Shown piece after piece: positions 48,830-58,719 of a DNA stretch of 64,000 nucleotides; the stretch's first letter is position 1; the number at the start of each line of letters is the position of its first letter. Origin of the DNA: Metellina segmentata (lineage: Eukaryota > Arthropoda > Arachnida > Araneae > Tetragnathidae); the NCBI GenBank assembly GCA_947359465.1, contig OX375877.1, positions 24,191,235 to 24,255,234 of the forward strand. The letters run 5' to 3'. The position numbers and the translations under genes were made by a program. Below the pieces are notes generated by a model that saw only the letters and a list, made by a program, of their open reading frames with translations, did no database searches and was not told the origin of the DNA.

Positions 48830-49750
48830 GCAGTGACGTCATCAAAAAGGGGCGTGGCTTAGTGACGTCATAGTGTGACGCCATGTCAAACCGGAAGTGA
48901 CGTATTGACTGTCGAGTTGAGGTGTAAGGGTCCTGCTGCTACGGGAAAACATTACGTTCGAGTGGAGTTGAGTTGTTTTCTTCTGGTTTCAGGTTTTTTA
49001 TAGTTTATCTATTGTGGAATGGCAACAGGCGGTGCTGTTAGTTTCTGTTTCAGTTTGGGACTTGGGATTTTTCTGAGATTTTGATGGGACGTGTGGACTT
49101 GAGTTGAGGTGTAGGGGTCCTGCTGCTGAATGAAAACGTTAGGGTCGAGTGGAGTTGAGTTGTTTGTTTTGGGTTTCAGTTCCTTTTGAGTTTATCTACT
49201 GTGGAATGGCAACAGGCGGGGGCTGTTAGTTTCGGTTTCAGTTTGGGACTTAGCGATTTTTCTCAGAAATTTCACTGTGACGTCATACAGAGTTAAGTTG
49301 GGTTGTCAGATTCCTGCTTCTACAATCTTTAAATAATTTCTATTTCTAGAAATGGAGGTGAGTTGTTTTAATTTCAATTTTATGAATTACATGGAAGCTT
49401 TGATACGGATGAGTGGCAACACCAATTGTGACGTCACTGGGACTTGAGATTTTTTTTTCTTAGATTTTGGTGTGACGCCATGTGGAGTAAAGTTGAGATG
49501 TAGGGTTCCTACTTCTATTACTTTCAATAATTTCTATTTTCTAGGAATGGAGTTGTGTTTTTTTTTGTATGAATATGGAAGTTTCTTTACGGATGAGTGG
49601 CAACAGGTTATGTTTATTTAATTGGGAATGGTCATTCTGTGACGTCAGATTACTTGTTAGAACATGTAGGTACCTAATCACAGCTATTTGTCTACGAACG
49701 TAAGTGCAGAGGAATACAAGGCGAGGAGTGACGTTGTGAATGACGTCATA
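48830..49750 (+). promoter_or_regulatory. Subterminal control region with repeats and TGACGTCA sites (left)
   Basis: Six perfect TGACGTCA (CRE/ATF-type) sites lie at 48834, 48863, 49278, 49428, 49639 and 49741. Near the tip there is also GGGGCGTGGC (GC/KLF-box-like) and CCGGAAGTGACG (ETS-like). About four ~180-190-bp tandem units, starting near 48917, 49101, 49291 and 49491, carry this region. They share a 'GAGGTGTAGGGTCCTGCT'-like block and 'GAGTGGCAACA'/'GGAATGGCAACAGGCGG'. This looks like a combined terminal origin and enhancer; function is inferred. Confidence 0.6.
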
Positions 49751-49762
49751 AGAGAATTACAC

Positions 49763-49864
49763 ATGACTAAGAAGTATGTTTTTGCACGTGTAGGCGAAAT
49801 AGAAGGAACGGACGTATACAAGGAGTCATCAATAAAAGTGATTCATAAGAAAATTAAAGATTAG
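49763..49864 (+). CDS. Short 33-codon ORF upstream of the AlkB gene (left)
   Basis: An ATG frame directly after a TGACGTCA site, reading MTKKYVFARVGEIEGTDVYK and onward to a TAG. Its composition is protein-like. It might be a first exon or a uORF of the AlkB-like gene. A good acceptor (CCTTCTACTGTTTTTAG) lies just ahead of the AlkB ATG at 50043. No homolog is recognised. Confidence 0.25.
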   Translation: MTKKYVFARVGEIEGTDVYKESSIKVIHKKIKD

Positions 49865-50042
49865 CTTAAACTACTGAAGTACACGTGTTGTGGTATCTGA
49901 AAATGTTAGGGACCAAACAAAATAAAGTGATTATACTATTTGATAACTAAGAGGCTTTTAAAAGCATAATTGAACTTGTTTCTTGGGTCTTTGAATAACT
50001 GCTTCTCTGGATTTTTGTCCTTCTACTGTTTTTAGATATATC

Positions 50043-50678
50043 ATGAATTCTAGTGATATTAGACCTGCAATGAAAATTCGAACAGACAAAGAACAGTGTT
50101 TTCAGAAATACTGTAAAGATTCTTTATACTATGAATATGGTAAATTGTTTGCAGATTGTGTTGGTTGGTAATATTTCCGTCGATTGGTAAACGAATTAAC
50201 GTATTTAAAGAAAGAGGAAACTACTATAGAAATTTACGGTAAGAAACATACTGTGCCTCGACAACTTGTAGCATACGGAGACGAAGGTATAAGCTATACC
50301 TTTAGTGGATCTTGTATTGCAGCCAAGCCCTGGTCTCCTTTACTGTTGGAAATAAAGGGTGAAGTGGAACGAATAATTGATGCAGGATTTAATTTTGTGT
50401 TGGTAAACCGTTATAAAGATGGTAAGGACTGTATAGGTGCACATAAAGACAACGAGAAGGACTTGGATCATAATGCACCCATAGCGTCTGTTTCATTTGG
50501 ACAAAAAAGACAGTTTGTGTTTTCTAGAAAGAATTACAACTCGTTAAAAATTGTTCTGGAAAATGGAAGTTTACTTTTAATGATTTATCCAACCAACAAA
50601 TTTTGGTTACACAGCTTGCCCCGTGGAAATGCATTATGCCCTAGAATTAACTTAACGTTTCGAAAAATTATTGTATAA
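50043..50678 (+). pseudogene. ALKBH2-like dioxygenase with in-frame stop (left copy)
   Basis: The gene opens at ATG 50043, hits TAA at 50169-50171 after 42 codons, and continues in the same frame to 50678. Counting from Leu (TTG) at 50184, the core has the substrate-region motif VPRQ...AYGD..ISYTFSG and the NRYKDG strand (residues 75-80). Fe(II) ligands are H87-x-D89 and H143. The 2-oxoglutarate and signature Arg residues lie in PRINLTFR (R154, R160). These match ALKBH2/3-type enzymes that oxidatively remove alkyl lesions from DNA. All catalytic residues are intact, so the stop is odd. It may be a recent nonsense mutation, be spliced around, or be bypassed by non-AUG initiation. The right arm has the same stop. 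Confidence 0.85.
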
Positions 50679-50939
50679 ATTAGTGATAATCCCCATATGA
50701 ACCCCTGAACTGGAACACAGTGTAAATAGGAATGTACACTAAACGATATTTGGAAAACGTTACAATTAATATTTATGCCCTTGTGAATATTATTTTTTAT
50801 ACTTACATCTTATTGTTATTTTAAAGAAACTTTTATGCGTGTCTTACCGCATACACTGTATTCTGGATTTATTTTTTAAATTAAATACTAATTTTATAAA
50901 TTGTGTCTTTTTTTTAATGCAAGATCTGAAATGAAATTT

Positions 50940-51750
50940 TATTTGCTATAAATATTTATGTTTTCTAATTTAGATGCTTTCACTTAAACACTAATTATAC
51001 ATTAGATGCTATAGCACATATTTTACTGCAGATTTATTTTTAAATACTGTACATTTAAGTAAAAATACAAATTTTTTTTAAATTTTATTTTATTTAAAAA
51101 CTTTGCAAAAACCCATACTATGAACATGTTTCCTTGTAAATTTTTTTCTAATTGAACTAAAGAAAACTCACCCATATACCACAGAAGTACAACATGGTAC
51201 TTACAGAAGTAAGTTGATTAAACAAAGAAACATGGAACAAAGTTAATTAAACTTACAAGATTTGATGACCTTAACAAATGAGTAGAAACGCAGATGACTC
51301 CTTGTACATTTGAAGAAGTTATAATTGTATTGAAATCTAAACCATATATTATTTTTTAATTATTATTTCCTAGTCGTATAATTTTTTTTAAATAAATTTG
51401 GCTAAAATTTAGTGATTCAATTTTTTAGATTTACAAATATTAAGATGCTTTTACACAAAAATTAGATACTATTACACATATTTTAATAATGATTTTGAAA
51501 AAATACGATTGAACATATAAATTCGGTATTATTAAAAAATTTTAAATGCAGATTACAAAAAATAATTATTTTCAATTTACAATTAAGACATTTAGCATTT
51601 TTATTTCTTAAAGCATGTTTTTATGTAAGAAAAAAATTAAGAAGAAACCTGTAAAAGTAAAATATTTTTTACCTTTAGTTGAAACATTGCAAGACCCATA
51701 CTATGAAGATGTTTACTTGTACATTTGAAGTAGTGAAAATGAATATTAAT
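50940..51750. repeat. Internal diverged duplication in left arm
   Basis: 'TTAGATGCTATAGCACATATTTTA' class sequence at ~51000 recurs near 51465. 'CCCATACTATGAACATGTTT' at ~51110 recurs near 51695, and 'TTGTACATTTGAAGAAGT' at ~51303 near 51717. No ORF is present in 50680-52420; it may hold decayed gene copies or long 3' UTRs. Confidence 0.5.
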
Positions 51751-52421
51751 AAACTTTTAGTCCTTGAAGTTCTAAATTAAATGTATTTATTCTAATGCTC
51801 TTGCAAACCATACATTTTACTAAACATATGAACTTCTTTTTATTTACTTGAAAACCTTGTGTATATTATGCAGTTTAAATTGGCAGAGTCAAATGCCAAT
51901 TTTGTACAAGTATTTTACAAGATACTATGTATAGGTCTTTTATAATTTTAGATGTACTACATTGCTACGTTAAATGGATAGTAAGTGGGTTTTTGTGATT
52001 TTTGAAAATAATGTGTACATTTTAAGGCTGCTAAACAAAATAAATTATTGCCCTTTCTTGATAGCTAATGCATAATCTAAAGATTTACTCGCACCACTGA
52101 TAGTTTTACACATGAGTAAAATTTAAAAAACAACGGAAAATTTTAAATACTAATTAATTTTTAAATGAACAAATATCATTGAAATAATGTTTAAGTATGA
52201 ATTTTATGTATTCTTCAAACAATCTCTGCAAAAAACAAATTGTTCTAAAACATATTGAAAAATAATTCTAAAACATATTGAAAAGTAATTCTAAAACATT
52301 TTGAAAGAAATCATACTGAAACAAAGTAAACTATATAACACTTTTTAATTGAAAAAAAACACAGGATTCATATATTTTACACAAAGTAATGCACTATAGT
52401 AAAAACAAAAAAACGTATTTT

Positions 52422-52967
52422 TTACATGCCTGCATTTTTTAAGAGACAAATATTTCCTATGAGCCAGTTATTAAAAGCCGTCACCTCAGCTTTTGGGCAA
52501 TGCAAATGATTTTTGTGATGACCACATGATAGTTTTTCGATCTCTTTGTTGGTGCTTAGAGCACATAGTACATCGAATTTTGGACACCCAAAGTGTTCCA
52601 AGTTGATGTTTGGAATATTCAAGGCATCTAAGCGTTGTTTCTCAACACAACCACCTTTGTAAGCAACTAGGTACTGAGAGACACTCTTTGTCTGCTTGTA
52701 CAATCCCAAAAGTTTAGAGTCTAGACTTTCTAAGGGATACATGTTTTCCCATGCTATGGGACAGAAAGGAAGTCCACACACGTAATTTTCAACATATCGC
52801 ACAGTTTTACGATCTTTGACACTAAGTTTATACTTATAAGGCGATAGGTTAAAACGAATACTCGCAGCTACTTGCGATTTTATAGCGATGTAACCGTATT
52901 CACGTACTAAGAAACCTTCGTTAGTTTGAAATCCATCAAAATCCACAGTTGCGCAAATGTTAAACAT
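52422..52967 (-). CDS. Orphan 181-aa protein (left copy)
   Basis: ATG at 52967, stop before 52422, reading outward from the arm. Features visible: an acidic N-terminal VDFDGF block (residues 8-13), FLVREYGYIAI (19-29), a PYKYKLSVKDRK segment (43-54), and YKGGCVEKQRLDAL (103-116) followed by INLEHFGCPKFD (121-132). The C-terminal Cys/His cluster is CGHHKNHLHC (148-157). This order resembles small ORFs that I recall from arthropod repeats and viruses, possibly of an RNase H/exonuclease-like fold, but I cannot name the family with confidence. No signal peptide or membrane span. The copy at 57511-58056 has the same translation. Confidence 0.75.
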   Translation of the reverse strand: MFNICATVDFDGFQTNEGFLVREYGYIAIKSQVAASIRFNLSPYKYKLSVKDRKTVRYVENYVCGLPFCPIAWENMYPLESLDSKLLGLYKQTKSVSQYLVAYKGGCVEKQRLDALNIPNINLEHFGCPKFDVLCALSTNKEIEKLSCGHHKNHLHCPKAEVTAFNNWLIGNICLLKNAGM

Positions 52968-53032
52968 TGCTATTCAAAAGCGTTATATGCTCGTGGAAAA
53001 ATAATTGTAAACTGGAGACACAAAGAACTGAA

Positions 53033-53042
53033 CTATATATAG
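53033..53042 (-). promoter_or_regulatory. TATA box of the orphan gene (left)
   Basis: CTATATATAG on the minus strand, followed 27 bp downstream by a CAGT initiator-like motif (53011-53014) and then the ATG at 52967. Confidence 0.6.
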
Positions 53043-53548
53043 CACCATACACTTACTAATCAGTAAAGTTAATCTTATTTTAGTCTTTTATCTTTTGTGA
53101 GTAACAATAAACTCGTAAGTGAAGAATGTACTCAGAAAACACGTGCTTGTGATAATGTGACAAGTAAAGCTTTATGTTGTAATACAGGATTTTAACAAAA
53201 GGGGGTATGCTTAAATGTGCATGTAATTTGTTCATTTTTTTTGCTCTATCACGTAGATGAGTTGAATACAATTCAATTCGGTGACTAAACTTGAGCAAGA
53301 AAAAAAAATATGTAACCAAATATAATTTATACTCGAGGAACTTGTTTTTTTACTTTCTTTAAAGTATACTGATTTCTCTTGATTATGCTGTTTTATTTTT
53401 CTAAATTTACATCAGTAAATTGAATTACTTATTTATGGGCTCAAATCTTTGCCTTTTGTTGAACAGAAATTAGTATCTTTGACTAGTATCCGATTTTTTA
53501 AAATTGACGAAGATAACCTTTATGAGGGGATTTAATTCAATAGGCCCT

Positions 53549-53579
53549 ATAATTTTACACTTAAGAGTAACAGAGCAGT
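53549..53579 (+). promoter_or_regulatory. TATA/CAGT promoter of the IAP gene (left)
   Basis: TATAAT at 53549 with CAGT at 53576-53579, 27 bp downstream, and the IAP ATG at 53595. This is the same spacing as for the divergent orphan gene. Confidence 0.5.
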
Positions 53580-53594
53580 ATAGTTTTTAGGAAA

Positions 53595-54146
53595 ATGAAT
53601 AACCATTATGTAAATTTGAAGCCAAAATTTCCAAGCATGTCTATGCTTAATAAACGCCTATCTACGTTTAGAGATTGGCCACGCACAAACTTTGACATTT
53701 GGGACCTGGCCGAAAACGGATTGTTTTATACGGGTGTATCGGACAGAGTCAGGTGTTATTGATGTGGCGAAGGGCTTGAAAATTGGCAAGAAGAGGATGT
53801 AGTGAGACACGAACACGTAAAGTTTTATCCAAAATGTTTGGTAGCCCAGCAACAGCAAATGATTGCTGACCCTAGATCAAAAAGAACACCAACAGATGAA
53901 ATTGTACAGGTGGATGAAATCAAGAATAATACCAATGGTTTAATAAAACCCTATGTAAAAAATTACCCCTCAAACAACGACAAGGACGTACGACTTTGTA
54001 AAATTTGTTTAGAATCCGAAATGGATGCTACTTTACAGCCTTGCGGGCATCTGGTGACATGCATGAGATGTACGAAAGGTCTCTTAACGTGTCCTATGTG
54101 CCGAACCAATATTTTACATAAAATTAAAACATACATTTGTTACTAA
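53595..54146 (+). pseudogene. Inhibitor of apoptosis (BIR+RING), nonsense mutant (left copy)
   Basis: This is the mirror copy of the intact IAP at 56332-56883. Codon 56, a Trp between the first two zinc ligands of the BIR domain, is TGA here (53760-53762) instead of TGG. The break removes the BIR zinc fold and the RING from the main frame. The part downstream of the stop, from codon 70 on, stays open and would contain the complete RING finger. A polyadenylation signal AATAAA follows at 54538. This is the only change I found in the gene, so inactivation is probably recent. Residual downstream translation of a RING-only protein is conceivable but unsupported. Confidence 0.92.
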
Positions 54147-54673
54147 ACGTTATCTATCATTTATCAATTCAAGTAGTAGATGCAATTTTTAGTGACTAAC
54201 TGAACATGACGTGAAAGAATTCCATAAGAGTGGTATTTTGAGTTTAATGTTATTAAAGTAATACATGTGCGGCAGCAAAAAGACTAATAAGGAGGTTCGA
54301 TACTTCTAAAATAATTATAAGACTTTCTATCAAGGACTTGTGGTAAAATCGTGTAGGAAAGACTTATACCTCTTCTAAATATATTAAATATAATAACTAT
54401 TTTACTTATCTGTTGTTTGTTCATTACATGCTAAACCTATTTTGAATAGAGGAATTTTAAAGTGCCTTAAAAAGGAGTTACAAATTGCTTTAAGAAAGAT
54501 GTGTGTAAAAGTACTCTGTTAATGTAAGAAAGCTGGAAATAAATATTGATATTTTGAAAATTTTTTCCTTTTTTTATTTTCTAATTGATTTTTTACTGCA
54601 TAACTTTTTCTTTTTTTATTGTTCTTAATAAACTTTATTTTGCTTTTTCCTTTAAAAAAAAAAAGAACACCGT

Positions 54674-55799
54674 AACTTAATTTTTTTTTTTACTCAAATA
54701 GAAAGAACTTGATTTGTTAATGCTATTGAGAAAAAAATTATTGCCAAAAATATTAAGAAAAATTATTTATTCAATAAATTTTTTTTTCCCACTTTAAAAA
54801 TGTGTCTGTCTTATTATTTTTTATAGGTTGTTATTTTTGTTTTGAAATACAAAAAGTTTCATTTATTCATTATCCTTTAAGCATAAAAATGAACTTGGTT
54901 TTACAACGTGTATCTCAGAAAAAAGACCATTGTTTTCAGTTCTCGCCCCATTGTGTGTGTGTGTTTATGAATTCTGATCAGTACTTTAAATTATGCGAAT
55001 TTTACGCTAATGTGTCAGAAGTATTGAAAATATCGCTTTTGACGTATTTGCTGCCATACTATGTGAAACTGGATATCAAAAATGGTTTTCCTGGTGAAAG
55101 CTACAAACTTTACTGCAGTAATACTGATAAATCTGATTGTTGGAGTGAAGTTATAGCTTCTCTCTGCAAGTGCCTAAAGGAAATTGTGGTAAAAAAATAT
55201 TACTATTCTTTATGATTGCTTAGGTTGTAAGAATGAAATTGTCAATCAATCTGTACATGCTTACATGAAGATGAGTGTTGACGACCGCTTTTGCGAATAT
55301 TTCACCCTTGCTTTATGTGCTGTTAACTGCAAAGAGTTTGCTATTAATTTTGTAAGAGAGAGCAATAAAATAGTAAACTTTATGACATAATATTAGAGAA
55401 CAACTTTTTTTTTGAGAATTTGAATACAACAGATATTTTCAATACTGTTAGAGAAATGTATGTACAAGACTTGTAAGGTATGTATGTTATAACAATTATA
55501 TCAACTGTTTTACCGATTCTTATGTTTTTCAATAAATATTTTATCTTCAATCCAGTGTTGTCAAAAAATATATATATATATATATATATATATTCTACAC
55601 AACAATTATAGTATTTTTTTGATAATGTTAAAAAACTGTTAAACAATTAAAAAAATTAAACAGTAAATTTTTTTTTTTTAAGTTAAGTAGTAACAAAACA
55701 AAGTAGCAAAAAAGTTTAACAGTAAAAAAAATTTAACCGTAGAAAAAATAATTGTTTAACAGTAAAAGAAAAAAAAAAGTTAAGCAGTAACAAAAAATA
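54674..55799. other. Single-copy spacer between the arms (unique from 54680)
   Basis: About 1.1 kb present once. It contains the unassigned ORF at 54889-55215, a follow-on frame to 55390, a (TA)n at 55566-55592, and a run of degenerate 'GTTTAACAGTAAAAAA' repeats at 55620-55795. It is very AT-rich. Confidence 0.85.
54889..55390 (+). pseudogene. Unassigned spacer gene, probably frameshifted
   Basis: The first frame is open from a GTG at 54802 and more plausibly from ATG 54889 (MNLVLQRVSQKKDHCFQFSP...) to the TGA ending at 55215. A run of seven A's lies at about 55190. Immediately after it the +1-shifted frame stays open to TAA near 55390 and reads coding-like, Cys-rich protein (CLGCKNEIVNQS, CEYFTLALCAVNCKEF). 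The two parts therefore look like one gene of roughly 160-170 residues broken at the homopolymer, by mutation or a sequencing error. No family is recognised. It is the only non-duplicated gene of the element. Confidence 0.5.
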
Positions 55800-56331
55800 T
55801 AAGTTACGGTGTTCTTTTTTTTTTAAAGGAAAAAGCAAAATAAAGTTTATTAAGAACAATAAAAAAAGAAAAAGTTATGCAGTAAAAAATCAATTAGAAA
55901 ATAAAAAAAGGAAAAAATTTTCAAAATATCAATATTTATTTCCAGCTTTCTTACATTAACAGAGTACTTTTACACACATCTTTCTTAAAGCAATTTGTAA
56001 CTCCTTTTTAAGGCACTTTAAAATTCCTCTATTCAAAATAGGTTTAGCATGTAATGAACAAACAACAGATAAGTAAAATAGTTATTATATTTAATATATT
56101 TAGAAGAGGTATAAGTCTTTCCTACACGATTTTACCACAAGTCCTTGATAGAAAGTCTTATAATTATTTTAGAAGTATCGAACCTCCTTATTAGTCTTTT
56201 TGCTGCCGCACATGTATTACTTTAATAACATTAAACTCAAAATACCACTCTTATGGAATTCTTTCACGTCATGTTCAGTTAGTCACTAAAAATTGCATCT
56301 ACTACTTGAATTGATAAATGATAGATAACGT

Positions 56332-56883
56332 TTAGTAACAAATGTATGTTTTAATTTTATGTAAAATATTGGTTCGGCACATAGGACACGTTAAGAGACC
56401 TTTCGTACATCTCATGCATGTCACCAGATGCCCGCAAGGCTGTAAAGTAGCATCCATTTCGGATTCTAAACAAATTTTACAAAGTCGTACGTCCTTGTCG
56501 TTGTTTGAGGGGTAATTTTTTACATAGGGTTTTATTAAACCATTGGTATTATTCTTGATTTCATCCACCTGTACAATTTCATCTGTTGGTGTTCTTTTTG
56601 ATCTAGGGTCAGCAATCATTTGCTGTTGCTGGGCTACCAAACATTTTGGATAAAACTTTACGTGTTCGTGTCTCACTACATCCTCTTCTTGCCAATTTTC
56701 AAGCCCTTCGCCACACCAATAACACCTGACTCTGTCCGATACACCCGTATAAAACAATCCGTTTTCGGCCAGGTCCCAAATGTCAAAGTTTGTGCGTGGC
56801 CAATCTCTAAACGTAGATAGGCGTTTATTAAGCATAGACATGCTTGGAAATTTTGGCTTCAAATTTACATAATGGTTATTCAT
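56332..56883 (-). CDS. Inhibitor of apoptosis protein, one BIR plus RING
   Basis: 183 residues, ATG at 56883. The BIR domain spans roughly residues 18-85, with zinc ligands in the exact spacing C54-x2-C57-x16-H74-x6-C81 and the RLSTFRDWP start motif. A linker of ~45 residues leads to a C-terminal C3HC4 RING finger: C135, C138, C150, H152, C156, C159, C166, C169. Known proteins of this plan bind caspases or pro-apoptotic partners through BIR and act as E3 ubiquitin ligases through RING, in the cytoplasm. Viral IAPs of similar plan block death of infected cells. A single BIR and short length are compact compared with cellular IAPs, which often have two or three. It is intact here, unlike its left-arm twin. 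It is divergent to the orphan gene, sharing a ~630-bp intergenic region. Confidence 0.95.
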   Translation of the reverse strand: MNNHYVNLKPKFPSMSMLNKRLSTFRDWPRTNFDIWDLAENGLFYTGVSDRVRCYWCGEGLENWQEEDVVRHEHVKFYPKCLVAQQQQMIADPRSKRTPTDEIVQVDEIKNNTNGLIKPYVKNYPSNNDKDVRLCKICLESEMDATLQPCGHLVTCMRCTKGLLTCPMCRTNILHKIKTYICY

Positions 56884-56898
56884 TTTCCTAAAAACTAT

Positions 56899-56929
56899 AC
56901 TGCTCTGTTACTCTTAAGTGTAAAATTAT
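56899..56929 (-). promoter_or_regulatory. TATA/CAGT promoter of the IAP gene (right)
   Basis: Mirror of 53549-53579: TATAAT then CAGT 27 bp downstream on the minus strand, 12 bp before the ATG. Confidence 0.5.
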
Positions 56930-57435
56930 AGGGCCTATTGAATTAAATCCCCTCATAAAGGTTATCTTCGTCAATTTTAAAAAATCGGATACTAGTCAAA
57001 GATACTAATTTCTGTTCAACAAAAGGCAAAGATTTGAGCCCATAAATAAGTAATTCAATTTACTGATGTAAATTTAGAAAAATAAAACAGCATAATCAAG
57101 AGAAATCAGTATACTTTAAAGAAAGTAAAAAAACAAGTTCCTCGAGTATAAATTATATTTGGTTACATATTTTTTTTTCTTGCTCAAGTTTAGTCACCGA
57201 ATTGAATTGTATTCAACTCATCTACGTGATAGAGCAAAAAAAATGAACAAATTACATGCACATTTAAGCATACCCCCTTTTGTTAAAATCCTGTATTACA
57301 ACATAAAGCTTTACTTGTCACATTATCACAAGCACGTGTTTTCTGAGTACATTCTTCACTTACGAGTTTATTGTTACTCACAAAAGATAAAAGACTAAAA
57401 TAAGATTAACTTTACTGATTAGTAAGTGTATGGTG

Positions 57436-57467
57436 CTATATATAGTTCAGTTCTTTGTGTCTCCAGT
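57436..57467 (+). promoter_or_regulatory. TATA/CAGT promoter of the orphan gene (right)
   Basis: CTATATATAG at 57436-57445 and CAGT at 57464-57467, about 27 bp downstream of the TATA core; ATG at 57511. Confidence 0.6.
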
Positions 57468-57510
57468 TTACAATTATTTTTCCACGAGCATATAACGCTT
57501 TTGAATAGCA

Positions 57511-58056
57511 ATGTTTAACATTTGCGCAACTGTGGATTTTGATGGATTTCAAACTAACGAAGGTTTCTTAGTACGTGAATACGGTTACATCGCTATAAAA
57601 TCGCAAGTAGCTGCGAGTATTCGTTTTAACCTATCGCCTTATAAGTATAAACTTAGTGTCAAAGATCGTAAAACTGTGCGATATGTTGAAAATTACGTGT
57701 GTGGACTTCCTTTCTGTCCCATAGCATGGGAAAACATGTATCCCTTAGAAAGTCTAGACTCTAAACTTTTGGGATTGTACAAGCAGACAAAGAGTGTCTC
57801 TCAGTACCTAGTTGCTTACAAAGGTGGTTGTGTTGAGAAACAACGCTTAGATGCCTTGAATATTCCAAACATCAACTTGGAACACTTTGGGTGTCCAAAA
57901 TTCGATGTACTATGTGCTCTAAGCACCAACAAAGAGATCGAAAAACTATCATGTGGTCATCACAAAAATCATTTGCATTGCCCAAAAGCTGAGGTGACGG
58001 CTTTTAATAACTGGCTCATAGGAAATATTTGTCTCTTAAAAAATGCAGGCATGTAA
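57511..58056 (+). CDS. Orphan 181-aa protein (right copy)
   Basis: Same translation as the left copy at 52422-52967, with the same D9/D11, E23, K104/E109/K110, D132 and C148/H150/H151/H154/H156/C157 positions. It is transcribed away from the centre, divergent to the intact IAP. Identity of both copies at protein level, while the neighbouring left IAP is broken, leaves open whether selection or simply youth keeps it intact. No function assigned. Confidence 0.75.
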   Translation: MFNICATVDFDGFQTNEGFLVREYGYIAIKSQVAASIRFNLSPYKYKLSVKDRKTVRYVENYVCGLPFCPIAWENMYPLESLDSKLLGLYKQTKSVSQYLVAYKGGCVEKQRLDALNIPNINLEHFGCPKFDVLCALSTNKEIEKLSCGHHKNHLHCPKAEVTAFNNWLIGNICLLKNAGM

Positions 58057-58719
58057 AAAATACGTTTTTTTGTTTTTACTATAGTGCATTACTTTGTGTA
58101 AAATATATGAATCCTGTGTTTTTTTTCAATTAAAAAGTGTTATATAGTTTACTTTGTTTCAGTATGACTTCTTTCAAAATGTTTTAGAATTACTTTTCAA
58201 TATGTTTTAGAATTATTTTTCAATGTTTTAGAACAATTTGTTTTTTGCAGAGATTGTTTGAAGAATACATAAAATTCATACTTAAACATTATTTCAATGA
58301 TATTTGTTCATTTAAAAATTAATTAGTATTTAAAATTTTCCGTTGTTTTTTAAATTTTACTCATGTGTAAAACTATCAGTGGTGCGAGTAAATCTTTAGA
58401 TTATGCATTAGCTATCAAGAAAGGGCAATAATTTATTTTGTTTAGCAGCCTTAAAATGTACACATTATTTTCAAAAATCACAAAAACCCACTTACTATCC
58501 ATTTAACGTAGCAATGTAGTACATCTAAAATTATAAAAGACCTATACATAGTATCTTGTAAAATACTTGTACAAAATTGGCATTTGACTCTGCAATTTAA
58601 ACTGCATAATATACACAAGGTTTTCAAGTAAATAAAAAGAAGTTCATATGTTTAGTAAAATGTATGGTTTGCAAGAGCATTAGAATAAAGACATTTAATT
58701 TAGAACTTCAAGGACTAAA

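Larger units (their letters stand above)
48802..54679 (+). repeat. Left inverted arm, 5,878 bp
   Basis: It is the mirror of 55800-61673. Positions in the two arms sum to 110475 at the outer end and 110478-110479 near the centre. Three small indels explain the drift: 1 nt near 51897, 2 nt near 52255, and 1 nt in the A-run near 54660. Base changes seen are near 51790, 52310 and at 53762. This list is from reading and may be incomplete. Similarity stops at the CGTAACTTA block. Confidence 0.93.

Noticed and set aside
50184..50678. AlkB gene starting at the TTG at 50184
   Set aside because: TTG is not a normal eukaryotic start. The frame extends upstream through an in-frame TAA to ATG 50043, so the start is an artefact of the stop.
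53080..53319. 79-codon frame between the divergent genes (mirror 57159-57398)
   Set aside because: It lies over the likely shared promoter region, is AT-driven in composition and has no motif. Its conservation only reflects arm identity.
53658..53858. 66-codon frame antisense to the IAP (and its mirror 56620-56820)
   Set aside because: It is a reverse-strand shadow of the BIR region; its single residue difference between arms is just the W56 stop change seen from the other strand.
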